Assembly (NCBI GenBank): GCA_039800205.1
Contig: JBDLRB010000268.1
Location: 1-64,000, forward strand
Direction: 5' to 3'
Length of the DNA stretch: 64,000 bases
Source of the DNA: SYIM01 sp039800205
GTDB lineage: Bacteria > Pseudomonadota > Gammaproteobacteria > Burkholderiales > Burkholderiaceae_E
The notes below the pieces were generated by a model that saw only the letters and a program-made list of their open reading frames with translations, ran no database searches and was not told the origin of the DNA. Position numbers and translations under genes: made by a program. Below, one piece after another: positions 55,552 to 63,542 of this stretch (position 1 is the stretch's first letter; the number at the start of each line of letters is the position of its first letter).

Positions 55552-56790
55552 ATGAACGCTTCAAGCCTGTTTCGGCGTCATATCCAGGTCTGCATCGCGG
55601 AGGCGATGGCTGATACGCCTGTGGTTCTTTTAGCGGGACCCCGTCAGGCAGGCAAGACGACGCTCGTGCGTCAGATGGCCGGGAGCGGAGCGCGTTACCT
55701 GACCATGGATGATCAGCTGACCTTGTTGTCTGCCCAGGAGGACCCGGTGGGCATGATTCGCAGCCTGGACCGGGCTGTGATTGACGAAATTCAACGCGCC
55801 CCGTCCCTGCTGCTGGCGATCAAGAAAAGCGTTGACGAGGATCGGCGGCCGGGCCGGTTTTTGATCACCGGTTCAGCCAATTTGATGGTCTGGCCCACCG
55901 TGGCTGATTCGCTGGCGGGGCGGATGGAGACCTTGTCGCTTCTGCCCTTGTCGCAAAGCGAAATGGAGGGGCGAACCCGTAACTGGCTGGACAGCGCGTT
56001 TGCGGGCCTGTTGCCCGGGCCAGGCTCCGCTTCGGGTACGGATGATCTTGTTGGGCGGGTATTGCGCGGGGGCTACCCTGAATCGGTCTCGCGTTCTACG
56101 CCCAGGCGAAGGACGGCCTGGGCGCGGCAATACATCAATGCCCTCATCACGCGTGATGTGCGAGACGTATCTGGTATCGAAAAGCTCGATCACTTGCCGC
56201 GATTCTTGCGCGCCTTGGCGCAGACCGCAGGGCAAATGTGCAATTTCACCCAACTCGGCGGGCAGGTCGGCCTGGATGCGAAGACGGCGGCCAAGTACGT
56301 CGGTGTATTGGAGCAGATGTATCTGCTCAGACGGGTTGACGTTTGGGCGCGTCATCGCCTGAATCGTGTCGTGAAGTCACCGAAGTTGCAGTTCATCGAC
56401 TCGGGTCTGTTGGCCACCTTGCTGGACTTGACCGATGATGAGGTCCAACGCAACAGGACCCGGTTTGGGGTCGCCCTCGAGACCTTCGTATTTTCTGAGC
56501 TGCTCAAGCACGCGACGGCCTCTCAGGGCGAATACCGGCTGCTCTACTACCGCGATGCAGACAAGGTCGAAGTGGACGTCGTGATCGAGAACGCCGCCGG
56601 GCAGCTGGTGGGTGTCGAAGTCAAGGCTGGCGCCACGGTCAAGGCGACCGATCTGCGGGGACTCAAAAAGCTTGCTGCTTTGGCTGGCAAAGACTTCAGG
56701 ATGGGCGTATTGCTCTACGACGGTGACGAGACCCTGCCGCTGGGCGATGGCATCTGGGCTGCGCCCTTGTCTACATTGTGGGGCAGATAA
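55552..56790 (+). CDS. DUF4143 AAA family ATPase
   Basis: The 412-residue protein has a Walker A PVVLLAGPRQAGKTTLVRQ (about residues 23 to 40), a Walker B-like AVIDEIQRAPSLLLAIKKSVD, the sensor-like RFLITGSANLM, and a C-terminal DUF4143 region (about 200 to 370) with FIDSGLLATLL, FVFSELLKHA and VDVVIENAAGQLVGVEVKAG. That last part resembles a PD-(D/E)XK nuclease core (D, then ExK). The family is very widespread and its role is unknown. Base composition is visibly less GC-rich than in neighbours, and it lies between a tRNA and a decayed copy of that tRNA's 3' half, so it was probably acquired by transfer. Confidence 0.85.
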   Translation: MNASSLFRRHIQVCIAEAMADTPVVLLAGPRQAGKTTLVRQMAGSGARYLTMDDQLTLLSAQEDPVGMIRSLDRAVIDEIQRAPSLLLAIKKSVDEDRRPGRFLITGSANLMVWPTVADSLAGRMETLSLLPLSQSEMEGRTRNWLDSAFAGLLPGPGSASGTDDLVGRVLRGGYPESVSRSTPRRRTAWARQYINALITRDVRDVSGIEKLDHLPRFLRALAQTAGQMCNFTQLGGQVGLDAKTAAKYVGVLEQMYLLRRVDVWARHRLNRVVKSPKLQFIDSGLLATLLDLTDDEVQRNRTRFGVALETFVFSELLKHATASQGEYRLLYYRDADKVEVDVVIENAAGQLVGVEVKAGATVKATDLRGLKKLAALAGKDFRMGVLLYDGDETLPLGDGIWAAPLSTLWGR

Positions 56791-56869
56791 TCCGGAATGG
56801 TCTGCTCGGCGATGCTCATTCAATCGCCGCGCAACTGACTTGATGGGGCGAACTGCAGCACTGACCCGC

Positions 56870-57030
56870 TGATTTTTCCTACTGGTCGCTGGATACGCAC
56901 CGTGCCGTCGGGCACGCGGAAGAAAATCACATAATTGCCCAAGGCCGCCCTGCGTCGCCCGGGGGTCAAGTCCTCGCGTCTGACATAGCCCAGCGGGGCA
57001 CGACCGATGCGTTGGCATTGACCTGCCGCG
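56870..57030 (-). pseudogene. ParE/RelE family toxin remnant
   Basis: The minus-strand reading from about 57030 to 56876 contains CQRIGRAPLGYVRREDLTPG followed by RRAALGNYVIFFRVPDGTVRIQR. This matches the second half of ParE toxins (usually a GLR..P.GNYVIFYR segment followed by RVLHGARD). The N-terminal third is missing and the expected RVLHGAR ending is replaced by unrelated sequence after RIQR. No antitoxin gene is visible. It is a relic of a toxin-antitoxin pair. Confidence 0.55.
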
Positions 57031-57096
57031 TTTCCGTGCACCATAGCCCCGTGGTTAAGGCAAACAGGCCGCCTCACGGAAAATATTGAGTTTTCA

Positions 57097-57151
57097 GAGA
57101 AGAGGGCTCATAGTCCCCTGCTGCCGGGTTCGACTCCGGGGGCGCCTACCA
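57097..57151 (+). repeat. Decayed copy of the CAU tRNA 3' half
   Basis: Aligned without gaps to 55391 to 55445, 46 of 55 bases match, including the CTCATA anticodon loop, TGCCGGGTTCGACTC of the T arm and the GCCTACCA end. The 5' half of the tRNA is absent, the anticodon stem has a mispair and the T stem has a G-G mismatch. It cannot be a working tRNA and looks like an old integration-site duplication or a broken second tRNA gene. Confidence 0.75.
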
Positions 57152-57217
57152 ATTGCGATGCAGGCACGCTACGGGAACGGATGCGCTTCCCGGCAAGCGA
57201 CACAGCCAGAGGGATCA

Positions 57218-57730
57218 ATGGTCACATCAAGAATGAGCGCGCCGCACGCCAGCCTTGAACTGGCCTTGTGGCAGGCCGAGGCCGACGCAACGAGCAGCAG
57301 CGATCTTTACATCCGGTTGACGCAGATGGGACTTCCCCCCGAAGTCGCCATTCGGCTGAAGGAGCTGCTGGAATTCGCCAGGCCGATCGGTGACAAGCTG
57401 GTCAGTCTCGGCAAGATCATTGTGATCAAGCTGATCGAGTTCATCGAGGCGCATCCCAATCTGGCGACGGGCATCGCCTTGGGCGCGGCCTTGTCGTCCC
57501 TGATCGCTGCGATTCCTTTCCTCGGGCCCATCCTGGCTCCCATTGCTTTGCCCTTGGGCATTGCAGCGGGTGCCGTGACGGGCCATCGCATGGACCGGGC
57601 CGAAGGGGATGCGCTGAATGGCGACATCGGTGTCACCCGTATCGCTCAGGATGTGATCGAGATCGCTCGTGCGTTCTTTCAGTTGTTGATCGAGACGCTG
57701 GGGGCGGTGTCTGCTGAAATCAGCCGTTAA
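57218..57730 (+). CDS. Small membrane protein of unknown function, first of a pair
   Basis: The start at 57218 has GAGGG five bases upstream; the product has 170 residues. An amphipathic helical N-terminal half (residues 1 to 80, with IKLIEFIEAHPN) leads into a glycine/alanine/proline-rich hydrophobic hairpin (about 82 to 121, around AAIPFLGPILAPIALPLG), then a short polar stretch and a final helix (140 to 165). I recognise no family. The shape (amphipathic helices around one hydrophobic hairpin) recalls pore-forming or membrane-inserting proteins, but that is a resemblance only. The next gene starts seven bases after its stop. Confidence 0.65.
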   Translation: MVTSRMSAPHASLELALWQAEADATSSSDLYIRLTQMGLPPEVAIRLKELLEFARPIGDKLVSLGKIIVIKLIEFIEAHPNLATGIALGAALSSLIAAIPFLGPILAPIALPLGIAAGAVTGHRMDRAEGDALNGDIGVTRIAQDVIEIARAFFQLLIETLGAVSAEISR

Positions 57731-57737
57731 CCCTGCG

Positions 57738-58301
57738 ATGGAACCGCCCAAGGCCGTCAGCAAGAAGCAACTGCTGAAGGTCATCGATGACCTGGAGGCC
57801 TCGCCCTCGGACCGCGTGCGCATACTCGGCGATGTGGGCATTACCTCATTGGGGATCGGCCTCGGTGCTGCAGCGGCCGGTACGGTCGCTACGATGGCCG
57901 GGGCTACGGCGATTCCCGTGGTAACAACGGCCGCTTCCTGGGTTGGCGTGACCGCTGTGGCCACAACCCCTGCGGGCTGGGTGGTCGGCGCAGCGCTGGC
58001 GGGTGGGGCGCTGGCCTACGGTGTGTCGCGTCTGATCCGTGATGGTGGTTTGTCCGAGGGGCGCAAGCGCGAGTTGCTTCAGGTGTACCGGGAGCGACTT
58101 CAGGAGATCTCGCACCGCGAACGCGCGCAGGACATTTCCGTGCCCGATCGAAATCGATTCATCATTGCCTTGCGGGAACTCATCGAAAAAGAGGCGATCT
58201 CGCCCCAGAAGGCTTTTCAGCTGATCGAGGCCGTCGAGCGCGGCCTGATGCCTCTGTCCCAGGCCTATGCCTTGGTGGTGGAGATGCTGGAGGAGGAGTG
58301 A
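57738..58301 (+). CDS. Glycine/alanine-rich membrane protein of unknown function, second of a pair
   Basis: The 187-residue product has a charged N-terminus (1 to 30), two glycine- and alanine-rich hydrophobic segments (about 32 to 76 and 78 to 97) with glycine-zipper spacing such as GIGLGAAAAG, then a soluble helical C-terminal half (100 to 187) with ELLQVYRERLQEI and a closing acidic EMLEEE. I cannot assign a family. No clear ribosome site precedes it, so its translation is probably coupled to the upstream gene. The two proteins are likely partners in the membrane. It converges on the DUF1330 gene with seven bases between stops. Confidence 0.65.
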   Translation: MEPPKAVSKKQLLKVIDDLEASPSDRVRILGDVGITSLGIGLGAAAAGTVATMAGATAIPVVTTAASWVGVTAVATTPAGWVVGAALAGGALAYGVSRLIRDGGLSEGRKRELLQVYRERLQEISHRERAQDISVPDRNRFIIALRELIEKEAISPQKAFQLIEAVERGLMPLSQAYALVVEMLEEE

Positions 58302-58308
58302 GGGCCCC

Positions 58309-58605
58309 CTACCCCTCATACCCCGCCACCACCAGCACATAGCCGTCCGCATTGTCCAGGCGGTGCTGGAGGATGGCCTGATAGGCGGCTGAGCGATACC
58401 AGTCCCGGGCGGCCTGCACGCTGGGGAACTCGATCACGACATTGCGCGGGCCGGAAGGGTCGCCATCCAGTACCACTGCATCGCCGCCGCGTACCAGGAA
58501 GCGCCCACCGAACGGCTCCAGGGTTGGCTGCACCTGGCTGCTGTAGGCCGTGTAGCCTGCGGCGTTGCGAACCGTCAACTGGCCGATCAGATAGCCCTTG
58601 CTCAT
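58309..58605 (-). CDS. DUF1330 family protein
   Basis: The 98-residue protein has the ferredoxin-like DUF1330 pattern: GYLIGQLTVRNAAGYTAYSSQVQPTLEPFGGRFLVRGG at the start, then NVVIEFPSVQAARDWYRSAAYQAILQHR. The function of the family is not established; dimeric small-molecule enzymes are close relatives. It follows the tctC gene by 43 bases on the same strand. Confidence 0.9.
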   Translation of the reverse strand: MSKGYLIGQLTVRNAAGYTAYSSQVQPTLEPFGGRFLVRGGDAVVLDGDPSGPRNVVIEFPSVQAARDWYRSAAYQAILQHRLDNADGYVLVVAGYEG

Positions 58606-58648
58606 CCTGCTCTCCTTGAATGGGGTGCGATGTGAATCCAGCTCCGAC

Positions 58649-59623
58649 TCAGTCCGGCTTCATGCCCGCCTTGCGGGCCACCTCGCCCCAACGACGGTAG
58701 TTGTCCTCGATCAGCGCCTGAGCCTCTTTGGGCGTGGTGTTGACCCCCGGTTTGACGCCGGCCTTCAGGAGTTTGCTGCGGACGTCGGCACGCGCGAGCG
58801 CTGCGTTCAGGGCCTTGTTCAAGGTGTTGATGGCACTTGCCGGGGTCCCGGCCGGTGCCTGTAACACATGCCAGCCCGTGACGTTGACGGCCAGCCCCTG
58901 CTCGATCAGGGTAGGCACCGTCGGCGCGGTGTCTTCACGCTGCGCACTGGTGACCCCGACCAGTTTGACCCGGCCATCCGCCGCGTAGGGGACAGCGAGC
59001 GAGAGCGGTGCAACCATCGCCTCCACCTGGCCACCCATCAGCGCCATGATGGCCGGCGCCGAACCCTTGAACGGGATGTGCACCAGATCGATGCCGGCCG
59101 ACTGCTTGAGTTGCTCCATCGCGACCTGGGACAGGCTGCCATTACCCCAGGAGCTGAAGTTCAGCTTGCCGGGATTCTGCTTGGCGTGGGCGATGAAGCC
59201 CGCGACATTCTGGGCGGGCACTTTGGGGGCCAGAACGAGTGCGAAGGCAAAGGTGTCCACAACGCCGATGCTGGTGAAGTCCTTGATCGGGTCGTAGGGC
59301 AAGGACTTGCGAAGCACCGGGTTGAGCGCATGGGTCTCGGTCACGGACACGAAGAGCGTGTGACCATCCGGGGTGGCGCGTGCGACCGCTTCCGCGCCGA
59401 TGGCCCCGTTCGCACCCGCGCGGTTATCGATGATGACGCTTTGCTTGAGTTCCTCGCCCATCGCCTGACCGACGATACGGTTGACGATGTCAACGTTCCC
59501 GCCGGGCGCAAAGCCGAGGACGATCCGAACGGGCTTATTGGGGAATGCGAGGACCGACCCCGCGAATCCAGCGAATCCCGCGAACAAGAGTGCTGCGACG
59601 GCGAAAAGCGGCGGGCGTTTCAT
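58649..59623 (-). CDS. Bug family tripartite tricarboxylate transporter substrate-binding protein (TctC-like)
   Basis: The periplasmic protein has 324 residues from the ATG at 59623, which has AGGAGA eight bases upstream. A signal peptide (about 1 to 25, ending SVLA) precedes FPNKPVRIVLGFAPGGNVDIVNRIVGQAM, VIIDNRAGANGAIGAEAVARA, and LPYDPIKDFTSIGVV, all standard for Bug receptors. These are hugely expanded in Burkholderiales and bind organic acids. No TctA or TctB membrane genes are nearby, so it is an orphan receptor. Confidence 0.93.
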   Translation of the reverse strand: MKRPPLFAVAALLFAGFAGFAGSVLAFPNKPVRIVLGFAPGGNVDIVNRIVGQAMGEELKQSVIIDNRAGANGAIGAEAVARATPDGHTLFVSVTETHALNPVLRKSLPYDPIKDFTSIGVVDTFAFALVLAPKVPAQNVAGFIAHAKQNPGKLNFSSWGNGSLSQVAMEQLKQSAGIDLVHIPFKGSAPAIMALMGGQVEAMVAPLSLAVPYAADGRVKLVGVTSAQREDTAPTVPTLIEQGLAVNVTGWHVLQAPAGTPASAINTLNKALNAALARADVRSKLLKAGVKPGVNTTPKEAQALIEDNYRRWGEVARKAGMKPD

Positions 59624-59636
59624 GATCGATTCTCCT

Positions 59637-60356
59637 TTATTGGGACAGAAGTCTGCCGTAGCCGGCAACCTTGGCATTGCAGCCGGCCACACGTAGCGCA
59701 TTCCACATGCTGGCCGTGGCGCTGGAGATCACCGGTTTACCTAGTGCCTCTTCCAGCTTACCCAGCACTTCGATGGTCGGCATCCCCAGCCCGCTCATGA
59801 AGGCCGCCTGCGCGGCCGGGCTGTCCACCTGACGCGCCAGCGCTTCGGCCCGCTCGGGTGTTTCCTCGTAAATGTTCTTGACGTCGGGAAGATTGCCCCA
59901 CGAGACGACCTCGATCCCGTTGGCTTCGAGGAATGACTTGGATTTCAGGGTCGCTTCGGCGCTGTACGGCGTGCCCAGTGCGATGCGTTGCGCACCCAGA
60001 TGCCGCAGTGCAAGCAGCACGCTGCCGAATGCCGTGATGAACGGAATGCCGCTTGCGCGCGTCAGGCGCTCAATCAAGGCCGCTTCACCTGCCTTGCCTA
60101 GGGTATAGCTGGTCGCGGTGTGCGCCATGACGATCACCGCGGGCTTGACGAGCGCCATCAATTCGACGTTTTCGTCCAGATGCGCAATCTGACTTCGGTT
60201 GCGCTCTTCCTGTCCCTCATGGGAGCCGGTGACGCCGCCCGCGGTCATGCGGTGAAAATGGACGCTCACGCCCGGGGGGGCCAGACGGATCATCTCGCCC
60301 TCCACGACGGGGTTGCCTGGGGGGACGAGAAAGCCGAGCCGGATCGAGGCGGTCAT
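59637..60356 (-). CDS. Maleate isomerase/arylmalonate decarboxylase family protein lacking the usual cysteines
   Basis: The 239-residue protein has the Asp/Glu racemase-like fold signature: RLGFLVPPGNPVVEGEM, HTATSYTLGKAG near residue 85, GSVLLALRHLGAQRIALGTPYS, and EEALGKPVISSATASMWNALRVAG. Maleate isomerase uses two cysteines and arylmalonate decarboxylase one. Here the first position has no cysteine and the second, normally in an SC(T/G) motif, reads SGLGM. The only cysteine is near the C-terminus (AGCNAKV). So it is either a different chemistry or a non-catalytic member. It lies 13 bases upstream of tctC. Confidence 0.8.
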   Translation of the reverse strand: MTASIRLGFLVPPGNPVVEGEMIRLAPPGVSVHFHRMTAGGVTGSHEGQEERNRSQIAHLDENVELMALVKPAVIVMAHTATSYTLGKAGEAALIERLTRASGIPFITAFGSVLLALRHLGAQRIALGTPYSAEATLKSKSFLEANGIEVVSWGNLPDVKNIYEETPERAEALARQVDSPAAQAAFMSGLGMPTIEVLGKLEEALGKPVISSATASMWNALRVAGCNAKVAGYGRLLSQ

Positions 60357-60464
60357 GGGTGCGCACCAGAAAAACCGATCCGGCTGAATACCATGGGGGA
60401 CGCCGGAGCGTCAATGCCGCGGGCCGGGCGAGCACCGCTCGATCGACGGCCGACGCGCCTTGCC

Positions 60465-62792
60465 TTAACTCAGGTTCCCGCCTGCACGCAGGATCGCCTG
60501 GGCTCGCGCCTCATCGACGATCACTTTCGAATCCGGTGCTTGCGCCCCCGGCTCGATCCGAACCGATTCGATTCGTCCGGAGTAGGCGAATCGTCCTCGG
60601 TCGGCATAGCGTTCGCTGACCGCCTGGCGGCGTGACACGCCGATATTCAATCCGCCTGAAGGGATCCTCAGGAGGGTGGGCGACATGTCGAGCGCGACGC
60701 ACACCGGCTGGCCGTTCAGGGTGATGTGCGCTTCGCCACGGCGCGCGCCCAGGGCCCGATAGTTGAGCTCGAAGGATTGCGCGCCCGACTGGAGCGCGAC
60801 CGGGGCCAGCTCGGTCGGCTGAAACCACCACTGATGCACGTAGTGCAACTGACCCGCGAGGACGTACAGCGCCACCCCAGAAAAGCGGTCGCCCACCGAA
60901 TAGATCAGTCCCTCGTCGCCCGCCCGCCAGTCAAAGCGCGCGCTCAGACGGTAGCTTCGATCGCCACCGATCAGCGGGCCCATGACGGTCGTCGGGATCG
61001 TCTGGCCGCCCGGCAGAAACGTCCGCGGCCGGGCGATCCGGTCCAGCACATAGGGCGGGTACATGGTGGTGCGCTGCTCGTCACGAGTGTCGATCGGATA
61101 CACGTAGTGTGTGCTCGCTTCGCGCTCAAATCCCTGAACCATCTGCTCGAGCACCGCGGGTTCATCCTTCGCCCGATCAACGGTCTCGCTCGGGTCGGCT
61201 TCGATATCGAAGAGCATCCATTGGTCTTTCAGCGCTTGCCGGGGCGTCTGCAGCGAGACGATCTTCCAGCGTCCCTCGATGTAGCCGCGGTTACCCGCCA
61301 GTTCGTAATACTGGCGGGTCCGTGCCGATGCGGCGTCCGGATTCGCCACCGTCTGCGCAAAACTGACGCCATCGAGCGGGCGGGTCCGACAGTCGTTGAA
61401 GGTCTCAGGTCGCTGGGCACCGGTCCATTCAAGCACCGTCGGGACGATATCGGTCACATGCACCCACTGGCTTCGCACTTGTCCGGCTTCGCCTGGCGGG
61501 GTCGCAGCGGGCCAGGACAGGACCAGGGGCACCCGGATGCCGCCCGCCATCGGTGTGCGCTTGTAGTATCGATAGGGCGTGTTGCTCAGTTGCGTCCAAC
61601 CAGTGGGGTAGGCGAGCCAGGTGTCGTGGTCGCCGACCCGGTTTTCCTCGAGCATCTTTCGACGCACCTCGGGGCGCTCGGGCATCCCGGCCCGGTGATC
61701 CTGCAGGTTCAGTAAGCCCTGGGGCCCGCCCACCGCATTGGCGCCATTGTCCGAGGTGATCAGGATCAGCGTGTTGTCGAATCGTCCGCTCGCCTTGAGG
61801 AAGTCAACGACTCGACCGATGTTGCGGTCGGCGTTGGACACGAGCGCGCTGTAGACCTCCATGCAGCGCGCGTGCCAGGCCCGTTCCTCGGCGCTCAGCT
61901 GATCCCAGTCCGGAACATTGGGGTTGAGGGGCGGCAGCACGGCCTTGGGGTCGATGACGCCCAGCTCGCGCTGACGCGCAAGTCGTGCCCGCCGCAAATG
62001 CTCCCAGCCGGCGTCGTAACGACCGCGGACCCGTGCAATGTCCTCCTGCTTCGCGTGAAGCGGTGCGTGAGGGGTCTGAAAGGCGAGGTACAGAAAGAAG
62101 GGCTTGACGGGTGCGCTTGCGTGATGGTCGGCCATCCAGCCGATCGCGCGCGAGGTGTAATCGTCGGGTGCGAAATAGTCGGCGGGATATTGATCCACCT
62201 GCGTCAGCTGATTGCCCTCCATCATCCGCTCGGGATGGAAATAGCTGGTCTCTGCACCCAGAAAGCCATAAAAGCGATCGAAGCCCCGCTGCACCGGCCA
62301 CGAACGGGTATCGCCGCCGATGTGCGTGTTCTGGTCGTAGGTGTTGTGCCACTTGCCCGCGGCCATCGTTGAATAGCCCGATGCGCGCAGGATCTCAGCC
62401 AGCGTGGGGGTGTCCAGGCTCATCTCCCCCTTGTAGCCGGGGTAGCCGGGATCGTTGTGGGTCAGCCAGCCGCAACCCACGCTGTGCGGATTCTTGCCCG
62501 TCAGCAAGGCGGCTCGAGCCGGCGTGCACATCGGCACCGTGGTGTATCGGGTGTAGCGCAGGCCACCCGCGGCCAGCGCGTCGACCGCTGGGGTATCGAT
62601 GTCGCCGCCAAAACAACCGAAATCCGAAAAGCCGAGATCGTCGAGCAGGATCACGACCACATCGGGCGCATCGCGCCGCGCCTGGGGCGGGGTTCGCCAG
62701 TGCGGGAAAGACTGGGCCAGCGTGCGGCCGATTCGGCCCTCGAAAGTCGAGTCTGGCGGATTCAATGCGGACGGTGTCGCGGCGTTGACCAT
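60465..62792 (-). CDS. Type I sulfatase (formylglycine-dependent), no signal peptide
   Basis: The 775-residue protein has the metal-binding VVVILLDDLGFSDFGCFGG (DD at 51 and 52), and the formylglycine site CTPARAALLTG with cysteine 89. GKWHNTY, LYLAFQTPHAPLHAK, LILITSDNGANAVGG and IRVPLVLSWPA complete the alkaline-phosphatase-like core. About 200 C-terminal residues form an extra beta-rich domain. No signal peptide is visible at the N-terminus (MVNAATPSALNPPDST), so it probably acts in the cytoplasm. The substrate is unknown. It precedes the maleate isomerase-like gene and is divergent from the TPP decarboxylase. Confidence 0.88.
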   Translation of the reverse strand: MVNAATPSALNPPDSTFEGRIGRTLAQSFPHWRTPPQARRDAPDVVVILLDDLGFSDFGCFGGDIDTPAVDALAAGGLRYTRYTTVPMCTPARAALLTGKNPHSVGCGWLTHNDPGYPGYKGEMSLDTPTLAEILRASGYSTMAAGKWHNTYDQNTHIGGDTRSWPVQRGFDRFYGFLGAETSYFHPERMMEGNQLTQVDQYPADYFAPDDYTSRAIGWMADHHASAPVKPFFLYLAFQTPHAPLHAKQEDIARVRGRYDAGWEHLRRARLARQRELGVIDPKAVLPPLNPNVPDWDQLSAEERAWHARCMEVYSALVSNADRNIGRVVDFLKASGRFDNTLILITSDNGANAVGGPQGLLNLQDHRAGMPERPEVRRKMLEENRVGDHDTWLAYPTGWTQLSNTPYRYYKRTPMAGGIRVPLVLSWPAATPPGEAGQVRSQWVHVTDIVPTVLEWTGAQRPETFNDCRTRPLDGVSFAQTVANPDAASARTRQYYELAGNRGYIEGRWKIVSLQTPRQALKDQWMLFDIEADPSETVDRAKDEPAVLEQMVQGFEREASTHYVYPIDTRDEQRTTMYPPYVLDRIARPRTFLPGGQTIPTTVMGPLIGGDRSYRLSARFDWRAGDEGLIYSVGDRFSGVALYVLAGQLHYVHQWWFQPTELAPVALQSGAQSFELNYRALGARRGEAHITLNGQPVCVALDMSPTLLRIPSGGLNIGVSRRQAVSERYADRGRFAYSGRIESVRIEPGAQAPDSKVIVDEARAQAILRAGGNLS

Positions 62793-62869
62793 TGCTGAAG
62801 TTCTCCCTGAATGGCCTCGATGTTAAACAGCGCGGGGGGGACCCGTCGCATGAAGAGTTGCACTCATGT

Positions 62870-62906
62870 GATCACTGAAACGACTCGCTCGATCACATTT
62901 GATCAC
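62870..62906. promoter_or_regulatory. Three phased GATCAC sites in a divergent promoter region
   Basis: GATCAC occurs at 62870 to 62875, 62891 to 62896 and 62901 to 62906, that is with steps of 21 and 10 bases, two turns and one turn of the helix. The first lies in a perfect GTGATCAC palindrome and the third in TGATCAC. They sit midway between the divergent sulfatase and decarboxylase genes. A regulator binding the same face of the DNA is likely; which one is unknown, and no regulator gene is in the visible part of the cluster. Confidence 0.5.
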
Positions 62907-63001
62907 TATTCGATGCTTGAACCGCACGCTAGGATCAACGCATTCAACCCCGGGCGGCCCGTTCAGCATGTGGCCCGGGAACGATCATAAGGAGACCCTT
63001 G

Positions 63002-63538
63002 ATGAATCGACCGGACCTCGCGTATTCCGTCAGCGCGGCCGAGATCCTGAAGGCCTACCGTCAGGCGGGCCTTGACTGGGTGGTGACCGTTCCAGACCTG
63101 GTTCAGCTCGCCGTACATGATCGCCTCAGTCAAGGCGATTCCGGATTCGGCTACACCAGCTGTTCCAACGAAAACCAGGCCCTGCAAACCGCCGCAGGCC
63201 TCTGGATCGGTGGGCACCGACCCGTCGTCATGATGCAGAACCAGGGCTTCTACAACTGCATGAATGCGCTGCGTGCCCTGGGGCTTGATGCAGGCCTGCC
63301 CCTGCTCATGGCGGTCGGTCAGTTTGGCCGCGAATTCAGCAATCTGGGTCAAGACCCGCGAACCTCGCGGCGCAAGATGGTCAGTCTGCTCGAGCCCACC
63401 ATGGATGCGTTTGCAATGCCCTACTTCAGGCTCGAGTCGCCCGCTGATTTGCCCAATGTGGCGCGGGCCGTTTCCTCGGCCTTCGATCGGCCAGGTCCGG
63501 CGGCGCTGTTGATTGGTCACTACACCGGTTGGGAGTGA
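63002..63538 (+). CDS. TPP-dependent decarboxylase alpha subunit (sulfopyruvate/phosphonopyruvate decarboxylase type)
   Basis: The start at 63002 follows AAGGAG seven bases upstream and gives 178 residues. The pyrimidine-binding domain of thiamine diphosphate enzymes is visible: VSAAEILKAYRQAGLDWVVTVPDLVQ, SNENQALQTAAGLWIGG with the activating glutamate, VVMMQNQGFYNCMNALRAL and LPLLMAVGQFG. Split alpha/beta forms act in coenzyme M synthesis (sulfopyruvate) and in phosphonate metabolism (phosphonopyruvate), but many similar pairs decarboxylate other 2-oxo acids. The beta gene starts four bases after its stop. Confidence 0.85.
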   Translation: MNRPDLAYSVSAAEILKAYRQAGLDWVVTVPDLVQLAVHDRLSQGDSGFGYTSCSNENQALQTAAGLWIGGHRPVVMMQNQGFYNCMNALRALGLDAGLPLLMAVGQFGREFSNLGQDPRTSRRKMVSLLEPTMDAFAMPYFRLESPADLPNVARAVSSAFDRPGPAALLIGHYTGWE

Positions 63539-63542
63539 ACGC

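Larger units (their letters stand above)
56791..57217. other. 427-base gap with relics only
   Basis: No intact gene was found between the ATPase and the membrane protein cassette. It holds the ParE-like remnant on the minus strand and the decayed tRNA 3' half. The rest shows nothing I can name. Confidence 0.6.

Noticed and set aside
57097..57151. Second functional CAU tRNA
   Set aside because: Only the 3' half is present, with mispairs in the anticodon and T stems and no acceptor or D arm on the 5' side.
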